The notes: a model not told the origin generated them from the sequence alone. Shown: positions 32,284 through 41,561, counted from the first letter of the stretch. The stretch: 51,693 nt of DNA from Clostridium sp. (GCA_031292145.1 JARLHR010000188.1:1-51693), one strand, 5' to 3'. Numbers and translations: made by a program.

Positions 32284-35262
32284 TTAAATTGTAACAGTAA
32301 CTTTATTAGCTCCATTTAATGTAAACTTAAGTCCGTTGTAAACAAATTCCTTATCCCCATCTTTCTCAGCTCTACTAAGCCTTTTACGCAGAGCAGCAGC
32401 AGATTTAAGATTAGCTGCTTTGGCGAAATCTGATAAGTTAGGGTAACCCGTGCCATTAAAATCAACCTGTGTGCCTTGCTTTTGCGTAGTTTCACTGTCG
32501 GTGGCTGTAATCTTATTGGTATCTTTATCTATACTGTAATTTCTGCCCTTATAAGTTACTGTTCCTCCAATTTGTAACTTAAGTAAAGCTTGTTGAAGTT
32601 TAGTATAAACACCTGCATTTGTGGAATTACAATATTTAGTTATAGAAGGGTAGGTGTGACCATTGTATATAACTGGTATGCAGTTTCTTTTTAAATCGTC
32701 GTGTGTGTCTTTGTCATACACGATGAGGTTGTCAGGGTCATTGTTGCGAGGATTATAGTCATCATGATGTATTTGATATTCAATAATGTCATTTTCAACA
32801 TCAATTTGGACCTGAGCAAGCTTTTGTGCATATTCCTCCGTCTTATATACCCATACTGAAAGGTAAGCCTGACTTATAGAGTAGGTATTAACAAATGTCT
32901 TAGATAGACTATACACGAGAGCTTCTTTTTCCGTATCTTTATAACGTGTTTCAGCTGTAGCTTTTAGCTCATATAAAAACTTCACATCTTTGCAGTATTG
33001 GCGATAACGATTAGCTAAGCGTTCTTTACGAGAAACACCATAGCTATCAGAGTCATCAAAGCTTTGGCGTATACTAATTGTAGCGATAATATCTTCGTAC
33101 TCGTCAGTATCACGAAGTAAATCTGCATAACGATTTATAAGTGATTTTAAGGTATTCCAGTTAACTGTCATAAATTCATACTTAGCGTAACCTTCCTTAG
33201 GAGAGTAACTAGGTAATATTTTAAGGTATTCACCCTGTACTGTATGTGTATAAAGGTCGCCACGAAGCATATATGCTGTGCACTGTGTACCTGCAAATAA
33301 AGGCAATAAACGCTGTATAGCACGGTCATTTACAGGTTTTAGAGCTTTAACTTCGTCATCAGATAATGACTTTTCTACAAATCTTGTAAACATAGTATCT
33401 GGGCGTAATCCTTCTATGTGTACCCAGTATTTTTCAGCCCTATTGAAGTTTTTGTTTATATACTTTTCTGTATCTAACTGCGGTTCTGCATTTGTAGGCA
33501 CTACATTAGGAAGTGGTGATGGATTACACACTTTAACAATACCATAAGTAACATTATGCACTAAAAGGTCAGTAGGCTTTGCTAAAGAACTTACACGGTC
33601 TTGTATGTACTCTGTAGACATATCTTCAACAAGAATTAATTCGGCATCAGTTACCTTTAAGTAATTCGTGGTGTTGTTTGCTAAGGTGTGATACTGCATT
33701 TTATCACGTAATTCTTGTGCGAGCGACTTGTAATCAAAAGCAAGAGCTTTGCCCTCTGCTACAGCGATAAGCTTGGACTTAACTTGTTCACACCAGCTGA
33801 GCATACCCACTATTGCACCGTGTTCTAACGCTTCGGGTACTGGTGTCAGGTCGTTTAGAACTATAGCCAAACAGTCCGATAAAGGCTTTGCTATATTAGT
33901 ATAATCGTCAAACCAATTTTCAGTGTGACCATTACTAGCTAATAGTTCCAGCATTTCCTGTCTTTTCTGTGCTGTTTCTCTGAGTGTAATATTATAATTT
34001 TGGTATATAGCATTTTGGTCAGCTTTTTGAGATTCTGCTAGTGCATCATTTAGTATATCTTCTAGGGCAAAAATACTTATAGGCTCTAACTTTGAGTATT
34101 CACTTTCTACGTTCAGAGCAAAGCTACTGATAAAAAGTTTGTGAATATCTGCTGTCACGATGTGTATAGCTGACTGAGAGCTTAAAAGCTGTTTGGCTGA
34201 GTCGGGGGTCTTAGCATTTACAAGTTCTACATATGGAGTTAGAGCCGCACACTCTTGTTGTGTAGAATTGATATAGTGGGCTAGGTGACTTGCTATATCG
34301 ACTTTAGCACATAGTGCTTTATATTCGGGACTTGCTAAACAGGATACTGAGTTTACTTTATATAGGGCTATAATTCTGTCGGCATCTAAATTCCAGTCCG
34401 CTGTACTTTTAAGTAGTTGTTTAATAATAATATAATCTGCATCAGATAAAAGGTTCTTTGTCTTGCTGATTTCTCTGAGCTTTGGATGCTTAGCACTTAG
34501 CTTATGAGCATCTTTGATAAGCTTCTTTAGCTTAGTAAATGCACTTTTAGCTTTGGTGCTTAGGTTTTCAGATGCTAGTGCTTGCTCTACTATGGACCAT
34601 TCTTTCTGCGGCAAATTGGCTCTGTGTTTAGTGAGTTGTGTAATGTCTTTAGATGATAAGTTTAAGTAGTCTAGGCGAGATTTACACAGGCTTATATATT
34701 TTTTAGTTTCCTTGCTAATAAAGGCTTCGAGCTGACTGTCGTAAGTAGCCCTCATAGCGTCCACCTCTGCTATAAGGTCAAGCACTCGTGGGTCAGTCAC
34801 TGTATCCTTACGAAGCGGTGAGTATACATTACACAAAAAATCCAATACATCTGCATATAAATCTGAGTCATTACCAATTAAAAAGTTAGCAATCTGAGCG
34901 TATAGACAATCCCTAGGTGTGACTATAATGTTTGGGTCTGACTCAGCTATAGGGTGCATAACAATATCTATGATAGTACCAATAAAAGCTGGCTCTTTAG
35001 CTTTAAGCTGTAATTGTATAGCTGTGTATGGAGCAAGCCAAAGTGCCAAATATTCAGCTTCTGTAGTTGTTATAGTACCAAAGTGGGGCAGAATGTACCT
35101 GTAAATAGCACCTGCATACTCAGTTAATGCCTCTTTTGTGTACTTTAGAAGTGGTCGCTGTCCATATAGGTAATTATCTTGTCGACACTTACTGTCAATT
35201 CTTTCTAAAGTGGATATATCAAGTAGATTCAGCATTAATTCTAAATTCAGTTTTGTTAGCAT
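32284..35262 (-). CDS. Very large unrecognised protein with C-terminal tandem repeat
   Basis: A 992-residue, mostly helical protein I cannot assign. No signal peptide, membrane segment, Walker motif or relaxase HUH motif is evident. The C-terminal 135 residues hold two related units of about 55 residues: YNGHTYPSITKYCNSTNAG... ending YKGRNYSI, and FNGTGYPNLSDFAKAANLKS... ending YNGLKFTL. The pattern (beta hairpin, helix-turn-helix, beta hairpin) resembles small DNA-binding modules found on homing endonucleases. The gene starts 3 bp after a small RHH-like gene and ends in its own terminator. A role as a DNA-processing or structural protein of the element is inferred from size and position only. 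Confidence 0.75.
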   Translation of the reverse strand: MLTKLNLELMLNLLDISTLERIDSKCRQDNYLYGQRPLLKYTKEALTEYAGAIYRYILPHFGTITTTEAEYLALWLAPYTAIQLQLKAKEPAFIGTIIDIVMHPIAESDPNIIVTPRDCLYAQIANFLIGNDSDLYADVLDFLCNVYSPLRKDTVTDPRVLDLIAEVDAMRATYDSQLEAFISKETKKYISLCKSRLDYLNLSSKDITQLTKHRANLPQKEWSIVEQALASENLSTKAKSAFTKLKKLIKDAHKLSAKHPKLREISKTKNLLSDADYIIIKQLLKSTADWNLDADRIIALYKVNSVSCLASPEYKALCAKVDIASHLAHYINSTQQECAALTPYVELVNAKTPDSAKQLLSSQSAIHIVTADIHKLFISSFALNVESEYSKLEPISIFALEDILNDALAESQKADQNAIYQNYNITLRETAQKRQEMLELLASNGHTENWFDDYTNIAKPLSDCLAIVLNDLTPVPEALEHGAIVGMLSWCEQVKSKLIAVAEGKALAFDYKSLAQELRDKMQYHTLANNTTNYLKVTDAELILVEDMSTEYIQDRVSSLAKPTDLLVHNVTYGIVKVCNPSPLPNVVPTNAEPQLDTEKYINKNFNRAEKYWVHIEGLRPDTMFTRFVEKSLSDDEVKALKPVNDRAIQRLLPLFAGTQCTAYMLRGDLYTHTVQGEYLKILPSYSPKEGYAKYEFMTVNWNTLKSLINRYADLLRDTDEYEDIIATISIRQSFDDSDSYGVSRKERLANRYRQYCKDVKFLYELKATAETRYKDTEKEALVYSLSKTFVNTYSISQAYLSVWVYKTEEYAQKLAQVQIDVENDIIEYQIHHDDYNPRNNDPDNLIVYDKDTHDDLKRNCIPVIYNGHTYPSITKYCNSTNAGVYTKLQQALLKLQIGGTVTYKGRNYSIDKDTNKITATDSETTQKQGTQVDFNGTGYPNLSDFAKAANLKSAAALRKRLSRAEKDGDKEFVYNGLKFTLNGANKVTVTI

Positions 35263-35265
35263 AAA

Positions 35266-35649
35266 TTACGCCTCCTTACTAGGTCTTAATTCAAACTGAA
35301 ATCCGTCCTCATTACATACATATTGTTTCCAGCCACTTCCATCGTCAGCCTCACCCACCAAAGCAACCTCATTACAAGCTAGGGCTTTCTCTACCTTGGC
35401 TACCTGTTCAGGTGTAAGGCGTTTACCCCAAGTCGTATGTAAGGTGTAAGCTGGTTTCTTTACTGGCTCTTGCTCTGATAAAACTTCCTCTGTAGGTATG
35501 TTGACTGCTACACAAGCAAGTTTTCCAACCATACACAAATAAGCACTCACTGATAGTGACGCTGCTGCTGCTTTTCGCTCTATGAGTTCCCTGTCCTCTT
35601 GCGTAGGAGGGTAAATAGTCCAAGGTTTTACATCTCTATGTCTAGGCAT
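35266..35649 (-). CDS. Ribbon-helix-helix-like protein, possibly MobC-like
   Basis: A 127-residue protein beginning MPRHRDVKPWTIYPPTQEDR. Residues 15-45 (REQ-like start, then ELIERKAAAASLSVSAYLCM) match the helix-turn-helix part of ribbon-helix-helix DNA-binding proteins such as MobC or plasmid partition regulators. The C-terminal half is not recognised. It is immediately upstream of the 992-residue gene (3-bp gap), implying coupled translation and function. AAAGGAGGCTGTTAAA gives a strong start. Confidence 0.6.
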   Translation of the reverse strand: MPRHRDVKPWTIYPPTQEDRELIERKAAAASLSVSAYLCMVGKLACVAVNIPTEEVLSEQEPVKKPAYTLHTTWGKRLTPEQVAKVEKALACNEVALVGEADDGSGWKQYVCNEDGFQFELRPSKEA

Positions 35650-35974
35650 TTTAACAGCCTCCTTTAAATTAATTTTAGTGTACCATTACAATAATGGTAT
35701 CACTATCGTAAAAGTATGTCAATTGGTGCATATTTTAACAATAATTAGGACTTCTTGTTGCTGTGACGAGTAGAACTCCTCAAAACTTCTCATTTTTTTC
35801 GAAAAAAAATATTTTAAAAATATTTTATATAGAAGTCAATATAAAAAGTTTGAGAGTGAAGTCTTACTTCACTCCGTAACTCTCTCATAAGTTCTGTGAG
35901 CCTTTAATTTACTTTGATGAGGGATTTATACCTATCACAAATAAAAGCATTGTGTAGGTCTTAATATGAGCTAA
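35650..35974. other. Intergenic region with hairpins
   Basis: Contains TACCATTACAATAATGGTA (about 35682-35700), a run of A/T (35793-35830), a GAGTGAAG..CTTCACTC hairpin (about 35855-35875) and one dispersed nonamer copy at 35938. The promoter of the RHH-like and 992-residue genes probably lies here. No gene seen. Confidence 0.5.
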
Positions 35975-36418
35975 TTATTTAATTATTTCAATTTGGTCAG
36001 GATAAAAAGCTATTGCCACAAAAAATCCTCGCATTATTAAAACCATCCCGTCATAGCCTTTATCGCACAGGTAGTCCCGAAATTTAAAACTAAGAACTTG
36101 ACTTAAGCTATACCCTGCACTACAGAAACAGTCGCTATAGTAGGCAGTAAACAGGTCATCTCTAAAATCCTCGTAGTAAAACGGATTCCTTATGTCTAAA
36201 TAAACCTTTAAAAGCTTATCACCATAACAAACAGCACACTTTTCACTTTCGGCAAACCAAAACCCCGGCTCAGCTTTTATGAAATCAGTTGAAAATTGTT
36301 CAAAATTATGCTTAGTTCCATGATAAAAAACTTTCAAAGTATTGTCTGGATTTCTCAGTTTGCTATGCTTAAAACGCTCAATCTGTGCTAGTGATATACA
36401 ATCAGTATTTAATTCCAT
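35975..36418 (-). CDS. ADP-ribosyltransferase-like (PolyVal type) protein
   Basis: A 147-residue protein that resembles the ADP-ribosyltransferase domain found in phage polyvalent proteins: LKVFYHGTKHNFEQF (about residue 29, the H-G core), PGFWFAESEKCAVCYG, VYLDIRNPFYY, a GYDGMV box and a final VAIAFYPDQIEII strand. In the family this fold modifies host targets using NAD+. Here it stands alone. AAAGGAGGCATTACTT supports ATG 36418 over an upstream in-frame ATG. Family assignment is by motif order; catalytic activity is not established. Confidence 0.7.
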   Translation of the reverse strand: MELNTDCISLAQIERFKHSKLRNPDNTLKVFYHGTKHNFEQFSTDFIKAEPGFWFAESEKCAVCYGDKLLKVYLDIRNPFYYEDFRDDLFTAYYSDCFCSAGYSLSQVLSFKFRDYLCDKGYDGMVLIMRGFFVAIAFYPDQIEIIK

Positions 36419-36450
36419 AAGTAATGCCTCCTTTACAAATAAAAAATGAG

Positions 36451-36474
36451 AAAAACTCCCCAAAGTAGGGAGTC
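36451..36474 (-). terminator. Terminator after the leftward gene at 36475
   Basis: GACTCCC / GGGAGT stem; on the minus strand it is followed by TTTTTC and T-rich DNA. Confidence 0.7.
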
Positions 36475-36843
36475 TTAAAATCCTAACGCTTCATTTATCT
36501 CGTCAATTGTAACCTCACGCTCTGCCTCAGCTGCTGCCTTAGCTTTATTAAGTCCATTGTACTTCTCTGCTATAAATTCATCAATCATTCTGAATATGCT
36601 TTCGTGCAAGTCAGTACAGCCCTCATAGTGCTTATATCCAAAACTATCAGAAGTTATATCATAATAGTATTTGCAATTTCTTAGGCTGTTAGAGCTGTAA
36701 TAATTGGCTTCTGAGCCTAGTATAAGGCGTAATTCATCTTCGTTGATATAAATACGATTCATTCCATTTTTGCTCCACACCTTGCAGCCAATAGATGCAA
36801 GGATATTAACTTTCTCTTTTTGCGTTATAGCTGGATTTAACAT
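36475..36843 (-). CDS. Hypothetical protein
   Basis: A 122-residue protein with no recognised family. NILASIGCKVWSKNGMNRIY and INEDELRLILG suggest a small alpha/beta domain of the type seen in phage and plasmid hypotheticals; the C-terminus is helical, with an Ala/Glu-rich segment. Its start overlaps the stop of the upstream gene by 7 bases, so it is translationally coupled to it. Confidence 0.65.
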   Translation of the reverse strand: MLNPAITQKEKVNILASIGCKVWSKNGMNRIYINEDELRLILGSEANYYSSNSLRNCKYYYDITSDSFGYKHYEGCTDLHESIFRMIDEFIAEKYNGLNKAKAAAEAEREVTIDEINEALGF

Positions 36844-37370
36844 AATTCTTCGCCTCCTTTAAAAAGTTGATTTAAACTTAATTTCCAACCATATGCACCC
36901 GCACCACCTGTGCGAACAGTGTTTCTGCCCCAATCGTCGCCATCAGCTCCGTTATTTATTAAGTACCAGTATTCTGTTCCAGTTTCGATTAATCGTTCCC
37001 CTGAGCCATAAATATCGAAACTGTCGAATAAAACTGCTCCTTCTGGTTGAGGTACAAACTCACCATTCACACGCTCAATGGGAGTTCCCATAGATTTAAT
37101 CTTTAGTTTTAAGCCACGGATAGTCCTAAGCTTGTCTTGCTTAGTAGCTTCATCTGTGATTAGTAGCTGACCTTCCTCAGTTCTAGTGACATCTTGGACT
37201 TCAACTTCGAGGTGTTCTGGTTGGTAACCATAGATTTCTTCCTCGTCCTCGTCAGTTTCAGGTATAAAGGTGCTGGATACAATCTTATACACAAGTCCTT
37301 TATATAACATTAATTCTCCAATTGGGGGTACAGGGTAGTAGGCATCTAAATTTAGTGTCATATGTAACAT
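36837..37370 (-). CDS. Hypothetical protein
   Basis: A 177-residue acidic protein with no family recognised. The N-terminus (YYPVPPIGELMLYKGLVYKI) is followed by an acidic loop (ETDEDEEEIYG) and strands rich in Val, Leu and Thr; the C-terminus has TEYWYLINNGADGDDW. GGGAGGATTAAAACT precedes ATG 37370. The overlap with the downstream gene makes a two-gene unit. Confidence 0.65.
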   Translation of the reverse strand: MLHMTLNLDAYYPVPPIGELMLYKGLVYKIVSSTFIPETDEDEEEIYGYQPEHLEVEVQDVTRTEEGQLLITDEATKQDKLRTIRGLKLKIKSMGTPIERVNGEFVPQPEGAVLFDSFDIYGSGERLIETGTEYWYLINNGADGDDWGRNTVRTGGAGAYGWKLSLNQLFKGGEELC

Positions 37371-37409
37371 AGTTTTAATCCTCCCTTTTCTTTTTATATT
37401 TATACATTT

Positions 37410-38204
37410 TTATTGAACTATGCTAATAGCTCTTGAATTATAAAGGGCAGTTAAAAGCTGGTAGATGCTCATACCCTCAATATTTATAAGCGAAATGTGA
37501 TTTTGTACAGTCTTTACCTTTAGGGATTGTGTGTTTACAGGTAGGTTACATACTGATAGCTGAGTCAGCATATGTTGAATGTAGCTTTTCCCTTGAATTT
37601 TTGCTGTATATACTCCGCCACCATCCCCATAGTCAAAGTAATCAGTATCATAAATAGAGTGTACAAGTTCCGCACCTAAAGCAGTTACAAGTGCATCGTA
37701 GGTGGATGCTCCACGTCTAAGGGCATTGTGTATAGCGAAATGCTCACTATCCGTAACTGGCAGTAGGTTATAAATGGCGTTGTTCCGCTTATTTTCTAAA
37801 TGATGGATGTGTACTGTAGCCTCAGATAGGTCACACCCATCTTGCTCAGCTGCTCTTTGCAGTGCTGAATTAAATAAATCCCTGTGGTATGCTGATAAAA
37901 CTACATTTAGTATATGCACTTTGCCGTGGCGATAGAGTGGCTCGCTACTGTCTTGATTATCAAAGTAAACAGGCGTAATCTCGTATTCCTTGGGGTTGTC
38001 ATTGACCTTGTTGTGCTTAGGTTGCTTGCGATAGCGAGATTTATAGCTCACTACACCTGTGCATAAGTCTATAATGCTATGATTGCCATTGGGATAAGTA
38101 ATCTTTGATTGCAATAAACCCAGAGTATCTACTGCACTAGAAGTAGCTAAAGCTAGGCAATTACGGGTTAATGCCATTGTTGATGCGTTTGTTGTATATA
38201 CCAT
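37410..38204 (-). CDS. HNH endonuclease-like protein
   Basis: A 264-residue protein with an HNH-type motif at about residues 130-165: VHIHHLENKRNNAIYNLLPV and TDSEHFAIHN, giving HH..N..N..H..H as in free-standing homing endonucleases. The rest is not recognised. Free-standing HNH proteins in phages and plasmids often cut related elements. Start is supported by GGAGGTTGTATCACT. Activity and target are unknown. Confidence 0.7.
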   Translation of the reverse strand: MVYTTNASTMALTRNCLALATSSAVDTLGLLQSKITYPNGNHSIIDLCTGVVSYKSRYRKQPKHNKVNDNPKEYEITPVYFDNQDSSEPLYRHGKVHILNVVLSAYHRDLFNSALQRAAEQDGCDLSEATVHIHHLENKRNNAIYNLLPVTDSEHFAIHNALRRGASTYDALVTALGAELVHSIYDTDYFDYGDGGGVYTAKIQGKSYIQHMLTQLSVCNLPVNTQSLKVKTVQNHISLINIEGMSIYQLLTALYNSRAISIVQ

Positions 38205-38311
38205 AGTGATACAACCTCCTTCAAATTTTAATTAAAAATTAGTTGAAATTAGGGAAAAAATCAAAGGCCGCATCAACATTACAAATAAAACTATCTTAAA
38301 ATCAGCATATC

Positions 38312-38788
38312 TTAAATAACGTAACCTACAAGCTCAAGCACTCCTTCTTTGTTTCTACGACATATCGAAACAAAAGGTATATCAGTAGCTGTCTGTGTAC
38401 AAAATTTGCGTATCTGCTCAAGAGTGCCACAGTGTCTTCGCCATTTGATGACCTCGGGGTACTCAAAGCGATAATTAATTCTGCAGGTACGGGTACAGCC
38501 ACCATAAACATATAATTTTTTGCCGTTAGGGTCTGTGTCATAAGGCTTTAACTTAACACAAGTCACTGTACCTGTTCGACAAAGCCAAACCCAAGGGCTA
38601 ACTTTCGCACGTATAGCAGCCTTTGCCTCCTCCAGCGTCACATTATATTCTTTGCTGTACAATATAGCACTTTCAGCATATAAGTTATCAATCAACTCTG
38701 AATCAATAAAACCATCTTTGATGAGTGATTTTACTGCTGCTTTAAAACTTAAATCATAAACCCCAAATTCTGGATGATACTTTAACAT
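38312..38788 (-). CDS. Hypothetical protein
   Basis: A 158-residue protein with six cysteines (RTGTVTCVKL, GGCTRTCRI, RRHCGT, KFCTQT, SICRRN) that could bind metal or, if oxidised, form disulfides; no signal peptide is seen. No family recognised. Its ATG lies 4 bp after the stop codon of the upstream small gene, and its ribosome-binding site is inside the end of that gene (GAGGAGGAATAAGATT), implying coupling. Confidence 0.65.
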   Translation of the reverse strand: MLKYHPEFGVYDLSFKAAVKSLIKDGFIDSELIDNLYAESAILYSKEYNVTLEEAKAAIRAKVSPWVWLCRTGTVTCVKLKPYDTDPNGKKLYVYGGCTRTCRINYRFEYPEVIKWRRHCGTLEQIRKFCTQTATDIPFVSICRRNKEGVLELVGYVI

Positions 38789-38792
38789 AATC

Positions 38793-38948
38793 TTATTCCT
38801 CCTCTGTATCGTCTATGTAGATGTGAGTTACTTCTTGGTTACACTCACATATCGGACAGTCTGGCTCTGCGTGGTCTACAAGATTATGACTGTCAGCATC
38901 GAAATCAGTGTCACACACATCGCAGTGGTAACCTACAAATATTTTCAT
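38793..38948 (-). CDS. Small zinc-ribbon-like protein (51 residues)
   Basis: MKIFVGYHCDVCDTDFDADS with a second pair in CPICEC: two CxxC pairs, the spacing of a rubredoxin or zinc-ribbon knuckle, then an acidic tail (DDTEEE). AAAGGAGGTTTTACTGT precedes the start at 38948. It is coupled to the following 158-residue gene. Confidence 0.65.
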   Translation of the reverse strand: MKIFVGYHCDVCDTDFDADSHNLVDHAEPDCPICECNQEVTHIYIDDTEEE

Positions 38949-39018
38949 ACAGTAAAACCTCCTTTGGCTGCTTCATTTAATAAGCTAACGCCAGATAAAA
39001 ATGTCTTAAATCCTTGTA

Positions 39019-39282
39019 CTAACCTTTAAGTAGCTTTCGTGCAGCTCTTAGTGTACTCTCGACAGTGTTGCGTCTTAAAGTAAAATCACAAGTTCCTTCA
39101 AGTTGTTTATAATCCCAGTCCCACAGTCCATCAAGTTCACCGTTAACATAGTAACCGTGCCATTTACCAGTTCCGTCAATCATCTGGATAGGTACAAAAT
39201 CACTACCTTTACGCTCATTTCTAGGTGTTTCTCTAGCTGATTTCAATTCGTTTAGAAAGTATGTACAATTCTTTTTGCTCAT
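39019..39282 (-). CDS. Hypothetical protein
   Basis: An 87-residue protein (MSKKNCTYFLNELKSARETP) with no recognised family. The middle (GTGKWHGYYVNGELDGLWDW) resembles a short MORN-like repeat, and the C-terminus is a basic helix (STLRAARKLLKG). AAAGGAGGTTTTTACT supports ATG 39282. Confidence 0.6.
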   Translation of the reverse strand: MSKKNCTYFLNELKSARETPRNERKGSDFVPIQMIDGTGKWHGYYVNGELDGLWDWDYKQLEGTCDFTLRRNTVESTLRAARKLLKG

Positions 39283-39387
39283 AGTAAAAACCTCCTTTAA
39301 AATTTTATTACTGTGGATTTCCACTACACCTCACACACACGAGAGAGGTGTTTCGGGAAGTAGCCAGCTCCTCATCGTCAGGTGGAC

Positions 39388-39870
39388 CTACTTTAAAACA
39401 CTATATAATTCAGTTAAGCCAGTTGAACCAAATGTAAGAGAACCGTTAATGTCATCCTCATCCACAAAACCGCCTTTCCATTCCAATCCGTCTTCACTGC
39501 CATATTCTTCACCGCACGGTATTTCTAGTACATAGCAAGGTATGCTAGTCCATTTCATAGAGTCTGCTGCAATAATCCTATGCCAACCTTCAATTACTCT
39601 ATAAGTATCATCAGTGTGCTTATTCACTAGGATTGGTGTAAATTCCAATGGTCTAAAGTTGTCACATATTTCTTTTATGTACTTCATATTTATGGTTGCA
39701 TAAGTAGTTTTAATATACTGAGTACCATCTGCTTTAGTAACCATATGTTTAGTGGTCTTAAAAACCACGGTTTTTAAATTATCTTCTGTCATCAAGCTAC
39801 TCAATGGTAGCACCGTAAGGTTTTTATAAAGTTTGTGTGTTAATTCTTGCAGTTGTAATTCATTTAGCAT
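39388..39870 (-). CDS. ParB/Srx-fold nuclease-like protein
   Basis: A 160-residue protein with a ParB N-terminal-type domain at residues 70-115: RPLEFTPILVNKHTDDTYRV, then EGWHRIIAADSMKWTSIPCY, where GxHR is the signature of this fold. No helix-turn-helix follows, unlike partition ParB proteins, so it is probably a stand-alone ParB-like NTPase/nuclease domain protein as found in phages and plasmids. GGAGAAATGAAAT precedes the start. Confidence 0.75.
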   Translation of the reverse strand: MLNELQLQELTHKLYKNLTVLPLSSLMTEDNLKTVVFKTTKHMVTKADGTQYIKTTYATINMKYIKEICDNFRPLEFTPILVNKHTDDTYRVIEGWHRIIAADSMKWTSIPCYVLEIPCGEEYGSEDGLEWKGGFVDEDDINGSLTFGSTGLTELYSVLK

Positions 39871-40066
39871 ATTTCATTTCTCCTTTATCAAATAAAATAA
39901 TTTTATATTTTAAAACACCTTGCTCCTAGAATACTCACTAACGCTTTCATATCCGCAAGATTGCATTTCAAAGAGTGCAGTTTCAGCACTGAAACTCTCA
40001 TTCTCACTCAGTTTGTAGAGCGCAAATTGATTGATTTTGTTTAAAATTAATCTTAATCTAGCTTGG

Positions 40067-40246
40067 CTATTGTTCATTTATAATTGCCATTGACTGACGT
40101 ACTGTATGTCCGAGCCAACGAAGTTCGCAAAAACGCTTTGCATTATCCCATACTTCTGTGGAAAACTGGTTATAGAAATCATAACCGTGTACTTTAACCC
40201 AATCAACTGCGTTCATAAACTCGCCATTGTACTTTTGCTTCTTCAT
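40067..40246 (-). CDS. Small hypothetical protein (59 residues)
   Basis: Begins MKKQKYNGEFMNAVDWVKVH and has a C-terminal helix with TVRQSMAIINEQ. ATG 40246 follows AGGAGATGTTAAAA at proper spacing; an in-frame ATG at 40255 overlaps that site. No family recognised. It lies 22 bp after the next small gene, in the same direction. Confidence 0.55.
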   Translation of the reverse strand: MKKQKYNGEFMNAVDWVKVHGYDFYNQFSTEVWDNAKRFCELRWLGHTVRQSMAIINEQ

Positions 40247-40267
40247 TTTTAACATCTCCTAACTATA

Positions 40268-40450
40268 TTATTTATTATCTTTAACTTTGCTGTATTTACT
40301 GCGACAGTGAGGTTCAGATTTAATTATTGTTCCATCCTCTGATACCCAATCTATACGTTTCCCGCCGCTGCAGCTTGATAACACCACTTTAGTAGTAATC
40401 CACTTATTTTCAACCCTCAGCATTACATTTTCTTCAAGCACCTTGTACAT
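40268..40450 (-). CDS. Small hypothetical protein (60 residues)
   Basis: Begins MYKVLEENVMLRVENKWITT; short beta-rich protein with SSCSGGKRIDWVSEDGTII, no family recognised. GGAGGTGTAGACCT precedes the start. It probably forms an operon with the next small gene. Confidence 0.55.
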   Translation of the reverse strand: MYKVLEENVMLRVENKWITTKVVLSSCSGGKRIDWVSEDGTIIKSEPHCRSKYSKVKDNK

Positions 40451-40906
40451 AGGTCTACACCTCCATAGTTTATTTTTGTATTAAGCTTGTCGTTTTCTGT
40501 AATTTCATAATATCATAAATTTTCTCACTTGTAAATTGTTACCATATTTAGTAAAAACTACTTACTTTCCGTAGTTATTCGTCGAAGGTAATTAGTAACT
40601 GATTACTTTCCGTAGAGTTGGAAAATTATGTTAGAGAGTTTCGACAGGAATGTCGAAATGTGTCTGACGAAACTTCAATCATATTTTATAAAAATATGGT
40701 TTATGTGTTGAAGTTTGAGGCTGAAACGGCTTGTTATCAGATAAAACCTACCTAAATCAGGTGTAGGAAATTATTTAGCTATAAAAATAGGAAGTACCAT
40801 TTGATGTACTTCCTACATTAAAAGCTCTTGTAAGAGCTTCTAAGGGTTCTTAGAATTGTTTTTAATGTATTTGTATTAGCTACATTTTCACATAGCTAGA
40901 AACGCT
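40451..40906. other. Intergenic region with repeats and three hairpins
   Basis: TTACTTTCCGTAG occurs twice (about 40562 and 40604). A long AT-rich hairpin pairs AAACTTCAA (about 40669) with TTGAAGTTT (about 40709). After these come AAGCTCTT/AAGAGCTT (40821-40838) and CTAAG/CTTAG (40840-40853). No gene seen; one nonamer copy is at 40738. Confidence 0.5.
40788..40815 (-). terminator. Terminator after the exported-protein gene
   Basis: TAGGAAGTAC / GTACTTCCTA stem; on the minus strand it is followed by TTTTTAT. Confidence 0.8.
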
Positions 40907-41515
40907 TTATACAGAGCCAGTAATACCAAAAAAATCAGCAGAGGAAGTATTATACTGCATAAGATACGAGCAAAAAGTAAATATCTGAATAGTTGCATTT
41001 CCTGACTGCACCACTACCACCGTGTAGTCACCAAAGTGACTATCATACTTGTCACCTTGTGTAACTAGCTCACGGAGATTGTAAAGACCGTCGCTTAAGC
41101 CATCTAAAGGAATAGTCAACTCGATGGATTTGTCGCCCTTACACTCAGCACTACGAGTCACGGGAATTGTTTCCTCCAGCGCCCAGCTTCGACTCGCTGA
41201 TTTGAGCATACGGTTACCTAGGTACGCACTAGCAAGACCGTCACCGTCGACACTTGGACTTGTATAAAGTATAGCTGGAGTAAGTTGAAGTGCTACATTG
41301 TAGGCAGTAGGGTCAGCCCTTCGTAGCCAGTTACCCTTAGCTATAAGCTTATTATTTACGATGCTAAGGTCATAGTAGTAGTCTCCGTCGAGCCTACAAG
41401 TTTCTACTTTTATACCTTTGTCAGGTGGGGGAGAATCATAGGCGTGAGCTGGTGTGGGTGCTACTGCAAATAAAACCATTGTTGCTACTAATAGTGATAA
41501 TAACTTTTTCTTCAT
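40907..41515 (-). CDS. Exported protein, unknown function
   Basis: A 202-residue protein with a clear signal peptide (MKKKLLSLLVATMVLFAVAP, cleavage likely after AHA at about residue 25). The mature part has several beta strands and an NLRELVTQGD segment reminiscent of the bacterial Ig-like domains of its neighbour at 44493-45857 (YELRTLKSAKG). Start has GGAGGGATTTTTTT upstream. It is the most downstream of the exported proteins. Confidence 0.75.
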   Translation of the reverse strand: MKKKLLSLLVATMVLFAVAPTPAHAYDSPPPDKGIKVETCRLDGDYYYDLSIVNNKLIAKGNWLRRADPTAYNVALQLTPAILYTSPSVDGDGLASAYLGNRMLKSASRSWALEETIPVTRSAECKGDKSIELTIPLDGLSDGLYNLRELVTQGDKYDSHFGDYTVVVVQSGNATIQIFTFCSYLMQYNTSSADFFGITGSV

Positions 41516-41561
41516 AAAAAAATCCCTCCATTATATAGTTATATAGTATTTGTGCTATACA

